Source of the DNA: Mycobacterium conspicuum
GTDB taxonomy: Bacteria > Actinomycetota > Actinomycetes > Mycobacteriales > Mycobacteriaceae
Assembly: GCF_010730195.1 (NCBI RefSeq)
Contig: NZ_AP022613.1
Location: 4,836,001-4,900,000, forward strand
Length of the DNA stretch: 64,000 nucleotides
Reading direction: 5' to 3'
The first letter of the stretch is position 1; every line of letters starts with the position of its first letter. Positions 18,167 to 26,764 of this stretch are shown piece by piece. The notes beneath the pieces are model-generated. The model ran no database searches. It saw only the letters and a list, made by a program, of their open reading frames with translations, and was not told the DNA's origin. Made by a program: the position numbers and the translations under genes.

Positions 18167-19306
18167 ATGAACGACACCGACGTCCTGGTGGTAGGCGCCG
18201 GCCCCACCGGCCTCACGCTGGCCGCGTCCCTGATCGCCCAGGGCAACCGCGCGATCGTGGTCGACAAGCTGCCCGAGGGCCAGAACACTTCCCGCGCGGC
18301 CGCCGTGAACGCACGCACCCTGGAGGTGCTCGAAGACCTCGACGTGGCACGCCGAATGGTCAAGGCCGGGCTGATCGCCCCACGGTTCACCATGCGCCAA
18401 GGACCACGCATCCTGATGCCCGTCGACTTCAGCCCGCTGCCGACCCAGCACCCCTACACGCTGATGCTCTCCCAGGCCGACACCGAGCACCTGCTGCTGG
18501 AAAGGCTGCACGAACTCGGCGGCCAGGTATTACGGCCCAAGACCCTGACCCGCATCACCCAAGACGCGACCGGCATCACGGCCGCCTTCGACGACGGCGA
18601 CACCATCCGGGCCGGCTACGTCGTCGGCGCCGACGGGATGCACAGCACGGTGCGCGAACAGGCCGGAGTCGGCTTCGCCGGAGGTGAATTCGCCGAATCC
18701 TTCACGCTCGCCGACGTTCGGGTGACCGGGCAGGCGCCGCGCGACGAGGTGATCCTGTTCTACGCCAACGACGGCCTCACCGTGCTCGCGCCGCTGCCCG
18801 ACGACATCTACCGCATCGTCGCGCCGACGAAAGACGCACCGGAGCACCCGTCGGCGGAATTCGCCCAACGGCTGCTCGACACCCGGGCCTTCGGCCCCGG
18901 ACAGACCCGCGTCACCGAATTGCTCTGGGGCACACGGTTTTACATCCACCACCGCGTCGCCGAGCGCTACCGGGCCGGACGACTGCTGCTGGCGGGCGAT
19001 GCCGCGCATGTGCACAGCCCGGCCGGCGGGCAGGGCATGAACCTCGGCATCGCCGACGCCGTCGCCTTGGCCGCGGCGCTGTCAAACGTGTTGCACGGCG
19101 GCGACGAGGCCGCCTTGGACGCCTACGCGGCCGCCCAGCGCGGGCGCGCCGAGCAGGTGCTGAAGCTGACCGGGCGGCTGACCCGCATGGCGACGCTGCC
19201 TCGCCCGCTGCGTCCGGTCCGCAATTCGGCAATGCGCCTGGCCGCGCGCGTCCCCGCCGTGCGACGGCAGCTGGCGTGGCAATTGAGCGGCCTGAGCCGC
19301 CGTTGA
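18167..19306 (+). CDS. FAD-dependent aromatic monooxygenase (PheA/TfdB family)
   Basis: This 379-aa group A flavoprotein hydroxylase would use NAD(P)H and O2 to hydroxylate a phenolic or related substrate. The ADP-binding motif GAGPTGLTLA is at residues 10-20, the DG motif is VVGADGMHSTVRE near 160, and the second FAD motif is LLAGDAAHVHSPAGGQGMN near 285. It lacks the C-terminal thioredoxin-like domain of phenol hydroxylases, so it is a compact form. A GAGAGAGGAG ribosome site precedes ATG 18167. It is divergent from, and probably repressed by, the adjacent TetR protein through O1/O2, implying induction by its substrate or a related toxic compound. Confidence 0.9.
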   Translation: MNDTDVLVVGAGPTGLTLAASLIAQGNRAIVVDKLPEGQNTSRAAAVNARTLEVLEDLDVARRMVKAGLIAPRFTMRQGPRILMPVDFSPLPTQHPYTLMLSQADTEHLLLERLHELGGQVLRPKTLTRITQDATGITAAFDDGDTIRAGYVVGADGMHSTVREQAGVGFAGGEFAESFTLADVRVTGQAPRDEVILFYANDGLTVLAPLPDDIYRIVAPTKDAPEHPSAEFAQRLLDTRAFGPGQTRVTELLWGTRFYIHHRVAERYRAGRLLLAGDAAHVHSPAGGQGMNLGIADAVALAAALSNVLHGGDEAALDAYAAAQRGRAEQVLKLTGRLTRMATLPRPLRPVRNSAMRLAARVPAVRRQLAWQLSGLSRR

Positions 19307-19328
19307 GGGCGGACCTCACCCTCGGGTG

Positions 19329-21455
19329 TCAATCCGCAGGCGTGACCAGCCGCCAATCGTCGCCCACACCGTGAATGTCGACCTTCTCCCCCTCGGCCTC
19401 GATCTGAACGGTCGCATCGCCCAGCCGCAGGTTGGTCAGCGCGACCCTGCCCCACTCCCCGGGCAAGCGCGGCGACAGCGACAGGGTGCGGTGCGGCACG
19501 TGCGGGTCGAGGCCCAAAAAGGACCGCAGCAGCAGCAGCGGCGCGGCGCTGGCCCACGCCTGTGGCGAGCACGACGTGGGGTAGGGCACCGGGGACGCGA
19601 ACTGCGAACGGGGAAATCCGCAGAACAACTCGGGAAGGCGCCCACCGAATGCCGCCGCCCCGTCGAGCAGGCCGGAAGTCAGCCGCTCGGCCAGCTCCAC
19701 CGCCCCGGGGACGTGGCGATACCGCAGCAGGCCGGCCACCGCGATCGCGGTGTCGTGCGGCCACACCGAGCCGTTGTGGTAGCTCATCGGGTTGTACGCA
19801 CCCATGGTCGTGGCCAGCGTGCGCAACCCGAATCCGGAGTCCATCTCGGCGCCCGCCAGCCGCTCCACCACGGCGGCGGCATGCTCGTCGGTCGCGATAC
19901 CGGTCCACAGGCAGTGGCCGATATTGCTCGTCAACGCGTCGACCGGGCGCTTGTGTCCATCCAATGCGACGGCATACCAACCCTTTTCGGGCAACCAGAA
20001 CGCCTCGGTGAATCGGGTTTGCAACCGGCGCGCGCGCTCGCGCAACCGCTCAGCATGCGACGCTTCGCCCAGCGCTTCGGCGAGTTCGGCCCGCGCCAAC
20101 AGCGCCGCATACAGATAGCCCTGCACCTCGCACAGCGCGATCGGCGGTTCGGCGACGTGGCCGGCGGCGTCGTTGATGCCGTTGAAGCTGTCCTTCCAGC
20201 CCTGATTGATCAGGCCCCGGTCGGTGGCGCGCTGGTATTCGACAAACGAGTCGCCGTCGCGGTCGCCGTAATGCTCCGCCCAGCCAAGCGCGGCGTCGGC
20301 CGCGGGCAACAACGACCGGACGGCGGCTTCGTCGGCGCCCCACCGCCAGCATTCCGCGAGCAGCATCACGAACAGCGGGGTGGCGTCGGCGGTGCCGTAA
20401 TACACGCTGCCGCCCAGCACGTCGGCGCTGGCCGGGCCGCGCCTCACCTCGTGCATGATGCGACCGGGCTCCTCTTCGGTGAGCGCGTCGACGCACCGCC
20501 CCTGCGACGCCGACAGCCGCTGCAGGGTGCCGACCGAGAGCCCCACGTCCAGCGGAAGAGCCATCCACGCGGTCAGCAGGCTGTCCCGACCGAACAGGGT
20601 CATGAACCATGGCGCGCCGGCCGCGACGTACGGCCAGCTACGGCCGTCCTCGTCCTGGATGAGCAGGGCGCCGAGGTCGCTTTCGGTCTGGCGCAGCACC
20701 CGCGCCAGGACGGCGTGGTCGGTTTCGACCGTCGTGGACGTGTAGCGCCACGTCTCGATCTTGCGAGCCGGCGCGCTGGTCTGCACGTTCTCGCCGCGCG
20801 GGAAGCGGGTTCGGATTTTGCGGTCGGCCCAGGTCGGCTGGACCATGATTTCCGTTTGCCACTGCCCTCCCGCCGGCACCACCACCCGCCAATTCAGGGA
20901 CCCGGGCAGCACGACCGGATCACCGGTGGCCGCCACCGACAGGCCCCGCACATTGTCGGCCCGCCCCCGCAGCATCAGCTCGCCGCCGACGACGGTCGCC
21001 TCCGCACCCGCCACCGGCGCGCGTCCCTCCTTCACCGCGAACAGGTCGGCGAAGTCGGCGTCGGCGTGCAGTTCGAGGAACACCACCGTGCTCTCTTTGT
21101 CCAGGTTGTGCAGCCGGATCGTCTCCCGCAGCCCGTCGGCGACCAGCCGCTCCCGGACCACCAGCAGCGTGCTGTCCGCGCGGCCCGCGGCCGGGGCCCT
21201 GCGCAGGATGAACTGGGCCGCGAACCCCTCGGCCGACTCGACGGTCAACGACTCGGCGACCTGGCCGTCCACCCTGAGTTCCCACCGCGACAGCACCCGC
21301 GCATCGCGGAAGAACAATCCGTGGGAGGTCCCGACGAGCACATCTCCGCGACGGTCGGACAAACAGAACGTCCCCCCCTCGATGAGGGTCACCGTTTCGC
21401 TGCCGACCCCGATGGACACCGGAGGTCCGCTGTTGAGTGCCGAAGGCACGGTCAC
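19329..21455 (-). CDS. Glycogen-debranching-type glucosidase (amylo-alpha-1,6-glucosidase family)
   Basis: This 708-aa protein has an N-terminal beta domain of the bacterial glycogen debranching enzyme type (about residues 15-210; LSDRRGDVLVGTSHGLFFRD) and a C-terminal (alpha/alpha)6 toroid like GH15/GH63 enzymes (about 270-640). Catalytic-region motifs in the toroid are FMTLFGRDSLLTAW, INQGWKDSFNG and YHNGSVWPHDTAIA. It likely trims alpha-linked glucose or mannose oligomers in the cytoplasm; no signal peptide is visible. GTG 21455 overlaps the stop of the upstream glycosyltransferase (GTGA), so the two are translationally coupled and probably act on the same glycan. The exact linkage cannot be read from sequence. 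Confidence 0.88.
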   Translation of the reverse strand: MTVPSALNSGPPVSIGVGSETVTLIEGGTFCLSDRRGDVLVGTSHGLFFRDARVLSRWELRVDGQVAESLTVESAEGFAAQFILRRAPAAGRADSTLLVVRERLVADGLRETIRLHNLDKESTVVFLELHADADFADLFAVKEGRAPVAGAEATVVGGELMLRGRADNVRGLSVAATGDPVVLPGSLNWRVVVPAGGQWQTEIMVQPTWADRKIRTRFPRGENVQTSAPARKIETWRYTSTTVETDHAVLARVLRQTESDLGALLIQDEDGRSWPYVAAGAPWFMTLFGRDSLLTAWMALPLDVGLSVGTLQRLSASQGRCVDALTEEEPGRIMHEVRRGPASADVLGGSVYYGTADATPLFVMLLAECWRWGADEAAVRSLLPAADAALGWAEHYGDRDGDSFVEYQRATDRGLINQGWKDSFNGINDAAGHVAEPPIALCEVQGYLYAALLARAELAEALGEASHAERLRERARRLQTRFTEAFWLPEKGWYAVALDGHKRPVDALTSNIGHCLWTGIATDEHAAAVVERLAGAEMDSGFGLRTLATTMGAYNPMSYHNGSVWPHDTAIAVAGLLRYRHVPGAVELAERLTSGLLDGAAAFGGRLPELFCGFPRSQFASPVPYPTSCSPQAWASAAPLLLLRSFLGLDPHVPHRTLSLSPRLPGEWGRVALTNLRLGDATVQIEAEGEKVDIHGVGDDWRLVTPAD

Positions 21456-22630
21456 GCGGTGGCCTTCCGGAAGTCGTGACCGCCGCGCCGGCGAGATTCG
21501 ACGACGTCTTGAGACCTCATCCGACGCGCGCCGGACGCCTGATGCAGCACGTCGCGATAGATCGTTTCGTACGCCGAACCGAACTGTGCGACACCGAAAT
21601 TGGCGGCAACGTGGCGTCGGCAGGCATGCGGATCCAGGGTTCGGGCCGCACGGATCGCGGCGGGCAGCTCCTCGGCCCGGTCACACACCACGCCCGTCAC
21701 GCCATCGACCACGACTTCGGCCACGGCGCCGCCGCGCAACGCGACGACGGGCGTGCCGCAGACCATGGCCTCGATCATCACGATGCCGAACGGCTCCTCC
21801 CACTGGATCGGGAAGAGCAGGCAACGCGCGCGCGCCAACAGCTTTCGCTTGCTGACGGCATCGGCCTCACCGAACACATGGTCGGCGTCGGTCAGCAACG
21901 GCCGGACACAGTCCTCGAAATACTCCCTCTCAAAGGGCTCGCTGCACTTGCCGGCGAGCACCAGCGGAAGCCCGGCCTCGTGGGCCGCCTGCAGCGCCAA
22001 GTGCGCACCCTTGTACGGGGCAAACCGACCCAAAAACAGTGCGTAGTCGTCCTTTTCGGCTTGAAATGGCCACTCCTCGACCCGCAGGGCATTGTGCACG
22101 CGGCCTATCCAATTGAGGTCGGGCGCCAACTCCCGCTGGCGATCGCTGATCGCCACCAGGCAGACGTCGGCACTGAGTTCCCGATAGTAGGGATACAGGT
22201 CGTCGTCGATGGGGCCGTGCACGGTGACCACGGTCGGCACCCCCAGCGCGTGGTAGGCCGGCGCATTCATCGGGCCGGCGAAGGTGTGGTCATGCACGAT
22301 ATCGACGCCCTCGGTCGCCGCGATCCGGGTGATCGCGCTGCGCACCTTCAACGCGTGCATGACCTCCGGGTACGGCTGTCCCAGCCGGTCGGGCACGGTG
22401 CGCTCCCACAGCGGCACGAACTTGGCCGCCGTGCCGCCTTCGCCGGCGCCGAGCACGGTGACTTGGTGCCCCCGGGCGACGAGTGTGTCGGCGAGGTCGG
22501 CCACGACGGCCTCCACGCCGCCGTATCCAGTTGGCGGGATATCGAAATAGGGCGGCGCGACGAGCATGATCCGGATGGGACGACTGGAATCCACGGTGTC
22601 GGTCGTTAAGGCGAAATCGGCGCCGCGCAT
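21452..22630 (-). CDS. GT4-family glycosyltransferase
   Basis: This ~392-aa GT-B enzyme would move a sugar from a nucleotide-sugar donor to a glycan or lipid acceptor. The N-terminal acceptor domain opens with RIMLVAPPYFDIPPTGYGG and contains VDIVHDHTFAGP and VVTVHGP. The donor domain has DYALFLGRFAPYKG, KCSEPFEREY and the GT4 EX7E element in EEPFGIVMIEAMVCGTPVVA. ATG 22630 (MRGADFALT) is chosen because AAGGAGG sits 8 bases upstream; ATG 22636 is only 2 bases from it. It forms a two-gene operon with the debranching-type hydrolase, an arrangement that suggests build-and-trim of a storage or capsular polysaccharide. Confidence 0.88.
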   Translation of the reverse strand: MRGADFALTTDTVDSSRPIRIMLVAPPYFDIPPTGYGGVEAVVADLADTLVARGHQVTVLGAGEGGTAAKFVPLWERTVPDRLGQPYPEVMHALKVRSAITRIAATEGVDIVHDHTFAGPMNAPAYHALGVPTVVTVHGPIDDDLYPYYRELSADVCLVAISDRQRELAPDLNWIGRVHNALRVEEWPFQAEKDDYALFLGRFAPYKGAHLALQAAHEAGLPLVLAGKCSEPFEREYFEDCVRPLLTDADHVFGEADAVSKRKLLARARCLLFPIQWEEPFGIVMIEAMVCGTPVVALRGGAVAEVVVDGVTGVVCDRAEELPAAIRAARTLDPHACRRHVAANFGVAQFGSAYETIYRDVLHQASGARRMRSQDVVESRRRGGHDFRKATA

Positions 22631-22793
22631 TGACATTTCCTCCTTGCACCACTTCACTGCGCGCGTTAGCAGTCTCAACCCTTGAGTGCCAATTATGGCC
22701 ATCGGCGCACCGTCCGCCAAGTGGGGGCGGGTCCCCACCCGCGCGCCGCGGCGGACTTGCGGCGAGCCGTCCGCGCACCGCCAAAATCGAAGC

Positions 22794-24050
22794 ATGTCGA
22801 ACCGGAACGCGTCGATGCCTCAGGCGCGTGCTCGCGATCGGGCCGCGCTGCAGGCGGTGAATTTCTTCATGGCCGACATGGAGGCCGGCATGGGCCCCTT
22901 TCTGGGTGTCTTGCTGGCCAGCCGCGGCTGGAGCACCGGGACTATCGGTGCGGTGATCACCCTGGGCGCGATCGTCGGCATGCTCACCGTCGGGCCGGCG
23001 GGGGCGTTGGTCGATGCCACCAGCCGCAAGCGGGCCTGCGTCATCGTGGTCGGCCTGTCCGCCGTCGCGGCTTCGGCGGTGATCCTGACGTCACGGCATT
23101 TCTGGGTCATCGCCGCCGCGCAGGCCGTCATGTGCATGTCCGGCGCGATGATCGCCCCCGCCGTGATCGGCATCACGCTCGGCCTGGTGGGCCAAGCCCG
23201 CTTCACCGTCCAAAACGGCCGCAACCAGGCATGTAACCACGCCGGCAACATGGTCGGCGCGGCCGCCTCCGGGCTGGTGGGCCGGCTCTCCGGATACGCC
23301 GGCGTGTTCTGGCTGGCCGCCGGGTTCGCGGTGGTGACCATCATGTCCGTGCTGGCGATCCCGGCCGCTGGCATCGACCATCACGTGGCGCGCGGAGAGG
23401 CCCGGGCCGCGGTCGGAGCCCCGATCAAAAAGTTGCGCGTGCTGCTCGAGTCCCGGCCGCTGCTGGCGCTGGCCGCGGCCCTGGTGCTGTTTCATCTGGG
23501 AAACGCGGCGATGCTGCCGCTCTACGGGCTGGCGGTGGTGGCCACCCACGCCGACCCGTTCACCACGGTGGCCTCCACCGTGGTCGTCGCGCAGGGGGTA
23601 ATGATCGTCACCTCGTTGGTCGCGATGCGGCTGGCCCAGGCACGCGGCTACTGGCTGGTGATCCTGATCGCGTTCACCGCCCTACCGGTGCGCGCGCTGC
23701 TGGCCGCCGGCATCATCACCACCTGGGGCGTGATCCCCGTGCAGGTGCTCGACGGGATCGGCGCGGGCATGCTGTCGGTGGCGGTCCCCGGCCTGGTGGC
23801 CCGCATCCTCGACGGCACCGGCCACGTCAACGCCGGCCAGGGCGCCATCATGGCCGCACAAGGTCTCGGCGGAGCACTCAGTCCGGTGCTGGGCGGCGTG
23901 GTCGCCCAGCACTTCGGATTCCCCGCCGCGTTCGCGATGCTTGGGTCGCTGTCGCTGGGCTCGCTGCTCATCTGGCTTCGGTTCCGGTCCGTGCTGCGCC
24001 GCGTCGACGAGAACGCGCCCGCGGTTCCCGCCCCCGCGGGCGCGGCCTGA
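22794..24050 (+). CDS. MFS transporter
   Basis: This 418-aa major facilitator protein has twelve hydrophobic stretches. The first half contains [22 protein letters not shown] and then [11 protein letters not shown], the loop 2-3 basic motif; after a central loop ([19 protein letters not shown]) the second half starts [38 protein letters not shown] near the end resembles the drug- or metabolite-efflux branch. ATG 22794 ([10 protein letters not shown]) was chosen because the upstream open frame is Arg/Pro-rich non-membrane sequence overlapping the divergent glycosyltransferase leader. Substrate unknown. Confidence 0.85.
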   Translation: MSNRNASMPQARARDRAALQAVNFFMADMEAGMGPFLGVLLASRGWSTGTIGAVITLGAIVGMLTVGPAGALVDATSRKRACVIVVGLSAVAASAVILTSRHFWVIAAAQAVMCMSGAMIAPAVIGITLGLVGQARFTVQNGRNQACNHAGNMVGAAASGLVGRLSGYAGVFWLAAGFAVVTIMSVLAIPAAGIDHHVARGEARAAVGAPIKKLRVLLESRPLLALAAALVLFHLGNAAMLPLYGLAVVATHADPFTTVASTVVVAQGVMIVTSLVAMRLAQARGYWLVILIAFTALPVRALLAAGIITTWGVIPVQVLDGIGAGMLSVAVPGLVARILDGTGHVNAGQGAIMAAQGLGGALSPVLGGVVAQHFGFPAAFAMLGSLSLGSLLIWLRFRSVLRRVDENAPAVPAPAGAA

Positions 24051-24130
24051 GCAGTCGGGATCCGACGCACGCGAGAATCCCGCCGCGACGGCCGCTGGCC
24101 TCCCGCAATCAGCGTCGACAATCCGGCAAA

Positions 24131-24841
24131 ATGGGCGCTATGGACACTGGTTCCACCTCGCCTCGAGTCTTGGTCGTCGACGACGACTCCGACGTGCTCG
24201 CCTCGCTGGAACGCGGCCTGCGCCTTTCCGGCTTCGACGTGTCGACCGCCGTCGACGGCGCCGAGGCCCTGCGCAGCGCCACCGAAACCCGGCCGGACGC
24301 AATCGTGCTCGACATCAACATGCCCGTGCTCGACGGCGTCAGCGTCGTCACCGCCTTAAGAGCGATGGACAACGACGTCCCGGTCTGCGTGCTCTCCGCG
24401 CGCAGCTCGGTCGACGATCGGGTGGCGGGCCTGGAGGCCGGCGCCGACGACTACCTGGTCAAGCCGTTCGTGCTGGCCGAGCTGGTGGCCCGGGTCAAGG
24501 CGCTGCTGCGAAGGCGCGGCTCCACGGCGACGTCCTCCTCGGAGACCATCACCGTCGGCCCGCTGGAGGTCGACATCCCCGGTCGTCGGGCCCGGGTCAA
24601 CGGCGTCGACGTCGACCTGACCAAGCGGGAATTCGACCTGCTGGCCGTGCTGGCCGAGCACAAGACCGCGGTGCTGTCCCGCGCGCAGCTGCTCGAGCTG
24701 GTGTGGGGCTACGACTTCGCCGCCGACACCAACGTCGTCGACGTGTTCATCGGCTACCTGCGCCGCAAGCTGGAGTCCAACGGCGGTCCCCGGCTGTTGC
24801 ACACCGTCCGCGGCGTGGGATTCGTGCTGCGCATGCAATGA
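24131..24841 (+). CDS. prrA: Response regulator PrrA (OmpR family)
   Basis: This 236-aa response regulator is nearly identical to M. tuberculosis PrrA as I recall it. The receiver domain (residues 10-125) has the acidic pair in VLVVDDDSD, the phospho-acceptor Asp in IVLDINMP near residue 60, and Lys in YLVKPF. The winged-helix effector domain (about 140-236) includes [15 protein letters not shown] and [13 protein letters not shown]. PrrAB is an essential two-component pair in M. tuberculosis, tied to early intracellular growth, nitrogen limitation and respiration genes. Start ATG 24131 gives the expected length; ATG 24140 (MDTGSTS) is an alternative. prrB follows after 7 bases. Confidence 0.96.
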   Translation: MGAMDTGSTSPRVLVVDDDSDVLASLERGLRLSGFDVSTAVDGAEALRSATETRPDAIVLDINMPVLDGVSVVTALRAMDNDVPVCVLSARSSVDDRVAGLEAGADDYLVKPFVLAELVARVKALLRRRGSTATSSSETITVGPLEVDIPGRRARVNGVDVDLTKREFDLLAVLAEHKTAVLSRAQLLELVWGYDFAADTNVVDVFIGYLRRKLESNGGPRLLHTVRGVGFVLRMQ

Positions 24842-24848
24842 AAGTGAA

Positions 24849-26189
24849 ATGAACGTCCTGTCGCGGATCTTCGCCCGCACGCCCTCGCTGCGCACCCGGG
24901 TGGTGATCGCGACGGCCATCGGCGCGGCCATCCCGGTGCTCATCGTCGGCGTCGTGGTCTGGGTGGGAATCACCAACGACCGCAAGGAGCGCCTGGACCG
25001 CCGGCTCGACGAGGCCGCGGGCTTCGCCATCCCGTTCATCCCGCGCGGCATCGACGAAATCCCGCGCTCCCCCAACGACCGGGGCGCCCTGATCACGGTC
25101 CGGCGCGCCGACCTGATCAAGTCGAACTCCAACATCACGCTGCCCGATCTGCCGCTCGGCTACGCCGACACCTACATCCACGGGGTGCGCTACCGGGTGC
25201 GCACGGTGAACGTCCCGGGCCCCGGGCCGACGTCGCTGGCCGTCGGCGCGACGTATGACACCACCATCGCCGAGACCAACAACCTGCACCGCCGGGTGTT
25301 GCTGATCTGCGGATTCGCCATCGTCGCGGCGGCGGTGTTCGCCTGGCTGCTGGCGGCGTTCGCGGTGCGCCCGTTCAAGCAGCTCGCCCAGCAGACCCGC
25401 GCGATCGAGGCCGGCGACGAGGCGCCGCGCGTCGAGGTTCACGGCGCCAGCGAAGCCGTCGAGATCGCCGAGGCGATGCGCGGCATGCTGCAACGCATCT
25501 GGGACGCGCAGAACCGGACCATGGAGGCGCTGGCCTCGGCACGCGACTTCGCCGCGGTGTCCTCGCACGAACTGCGCACCCCGCTGACCGCGATGCGCAC
25601 CAACCTCGAGGTGCTGGCCACCCTGGACCTGGGCGAGGACCAGCGCAAGGAAGTGCTGCACGACGTCATCCGCACCCAATCGCGGATCGAGGCCACCCTG
25701 AGCGCGCTGGAGCGGCTGGCCCAGGGCGAACTTTCGACGTCCGACGACCATGTCCCGGTCGACATCACCGAGCTGCTCGACCGCGCCGCGCACGACGCCA
25801 TGCGGATCTACCCCGACCTCGACGTTTCCCTGGTGCCCTCGCCGACCTGCATCATCGTCGGGATGCCGGCCGGGTTGCGCCTCGCCGTCGACAACGCGAT
25901 CGCCAACGCCGTCAAACACGGCGGCGCCACCCGGGTCCAGCTGTCGGCGGTCAGCTCGCGCGAGGGCGTGGAGATCGCGGTGGACGACAACGGCAGCGGG
26001 GTGCCCGAGGCCGAGCGTGACGTGGTGTTCGAGCGATTCTCCCGGGGATCGACCGCCTCCCATTCGGGGTCGGGTCTGGGGCTGGCGTTGGTGGCCCAGC
26101 AAGCCCACCTGCACGGCGGCACGGCGTCGCTGCACGACAGCCCGCTGGGCGGCGCGCGGCTGCTGCTGGATCTGCCCGCCCCCTGCTAG
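24849..26189 (+). CDS. prrB: Sensor histidine kinase PrrB
   Basis: This 446-aa membrane histidine kinase is the partner of PrrA. TM1 is about residues 17-40 (VVIATAIGAAIPVLIVGVVVW) and TM2 about 150-172 (VLLICGFAIVAAAVFAWLL), enclosing a periplasmic sensor of roughly 110 aa. A HAMP linker follows (AVRPFKQLAQQTRAIEAG). The phospho-acceptor His is in SHELRTPLT near residue 240. The ATPase boxes are DNAIANAVKHG (N), DNGSGVP (G1) and GSGLGLALV (G2). Length matches the M. tuberculosis protein. It ends six bases from the convergent arfC. Confidence 0.95.
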   Translation: MNVLSRIFARTPSLRTRVVIATAIGAAIPVLIVGVVVWVGITNDRKERLDRRLDEAAGFAIPFIPRGIDEIPRSPNDRGALITVRRADLIKSNSNITLPDLPLGYADTYIHGVRYRVRTVNVPGPGPTSLAVGATYDTTIAETNNLHRRVLLICGFAIVAAAVFAWLLAAFAVRPFKQLAQQTRAIEAGDEAPRVEVHGASEAVEIAEAMRGMLQRIWDAQNRTMEALASARDFAAVSSHELRTPLTAMRTNLEVLATLDLGEDQRKEVLHDVIRTQSRIEATLSALERLAQGELSTSDDHVPVDITELLDRAAHDAMRIYPDLDVSLVPSPTCIIVGMPAGLRLAVDNAIANAVKHGGATRVQLSAVSSREGVEIAVDDNGSGVPEAERDVVFERFSRGSTASHSGSGLGLALVAQQAHLHGGTASLHDSPLGGARLLLDLPAPC

Positions 26190-26195
26190 CCCGCG

Positions 26196-26663
26196 TTATT
26201 TCTTCGAGCCCTTGCGCCCCGGCGTGAAATAGGCCCGCCGCGCGGTTTCCTCGTCTCTGAACCAGACCTGGGCGACGGTCCGCTCGTAGGCCGCATCGTC
26301 GGGCGTGTAGTAGTGCCTGGTGTCAGAGCGGCCCTTGACCAGCCATCCCGCCGGTCCGGCGCCGTCGGCGCCCGCGCGCGCCGAGCCCGCGCCGTACGGC
26401 GCGAAGGGCACCGTCGGGATTTTGGTGGTCGGCGTTTCTTCTTTGGTGGGGGCGACGGGAATCTTGGTGGTCGGTGGCTCCTCTTTCTTGGGGGCGACGG
26501 GGATCTTGGTGGTCGGCGGCTCCTCTTTCGCGGGGGCGACGACGATCTTCGTCGTCGGCGTTTCAGGCTCCGCCGTCGGCGCACCCTTTCGAAGCAGCGC
26601 GAATGTCAACGCCAAGCCAAGGAAAAAGGACAGCGCGAAAAGCCACCAGTGCACGTGCTGCAT
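26196..26663 (-). CDS. arfC: ArfC (Rv0901-like) membrane-anchored protein with Lys/Glu/Pro repeats
   Basis: This 155-aa protein is the third gene of the arfABC operon, needed with OmpATb for ammonia export and acid adaptation in M. tuberculosis. One N-terminal TM helix (WWLFALSFFLGLALTFALL) is followed by a stretch of repeats of about 14-15 aa, TPTTKIVVAPAKEE, PPTTKIPVAPKKEE, PPTTKIPVAPTKEE, TPTTKIPTVPF, then a globular C-terminal part GWLVKGRSDTRHYYTPDD..AYERTVAQVWFRDEETARRAYF. The C-terminal segment resembles the channel-accessory tail found on other mycobacterial membrane proteins. ATG 26663 overlaps the arfB stop (TGATG), so translation is coupled. I recall about 175 aa for the M. tuberculosis protein; the repeat number probably accounts for the difference. 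Confidence 0.82.
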   Translation of the reverse strand: MQHVHWWLFALSFFLGLALTFALLRKGAPTAEPETPTTKIVVAPAKEEPPTTKIPVAPKKEEPPTTKIPVAPTKEETPTTKIPTVPFAPYGAGSARAGADGAGPAGWLVKGRSDTRHYYTPDDAAYERTVAQVWFRDEETARRAYFTPGRKGSKK

Positions 26664-26752
26664 CACCGCGCGAACCTCGCAATCGCCCAGGCAACCGCGG
26701 AGCCCGCCACAAACGCCAGCAGGTACCACAGCCACTGGATCACGAAGTCCAT
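26663..26752 (-). CDS. arfB: ArfB (Rv0900-like) very small membrane protein
   Basis: This 29-codon gene is too short for most gene finders: MDFVIQWLWYLLAFVAGSAV continues AWAIARFAR. It is a single membrane helix with a basic C-terminal end. It sits between arfA and arfC exactly where M. tuberculosis has Rv0900, which I remember as about 50 aa, so the cytoplasmic tail is missing here. TAAGGAG, formed by the arfA stop, is its ribosome site 8 bases before ATG 26752; its TGA overlaps the ATG of arfC. The tight packing and conserved start MDFVIQW make the call firm. Confidence 0.82.
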   Translation of the reverse strand: MDFVIQWLWYLLAFVAGSAVAWAIARFAR

Positions 26753-26764
26753 GCCGAATTCTCC

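Noticed and set aside
19326..21479. A 717-aa plus-strand frame opposite the debranching-type enzyme
   Set aside because: Low-complexity Arg/Gly/Gln/His composition with no motif; the minus strand carries catalytic motifs.
23648..24121. Minus-strand frame of 157 aa overlapping the MFS end and the prrA leader
   Set aside because: Ser/Pro/Thr-rich with no fold and antisense to conserved membrane helices; no ribosome site.
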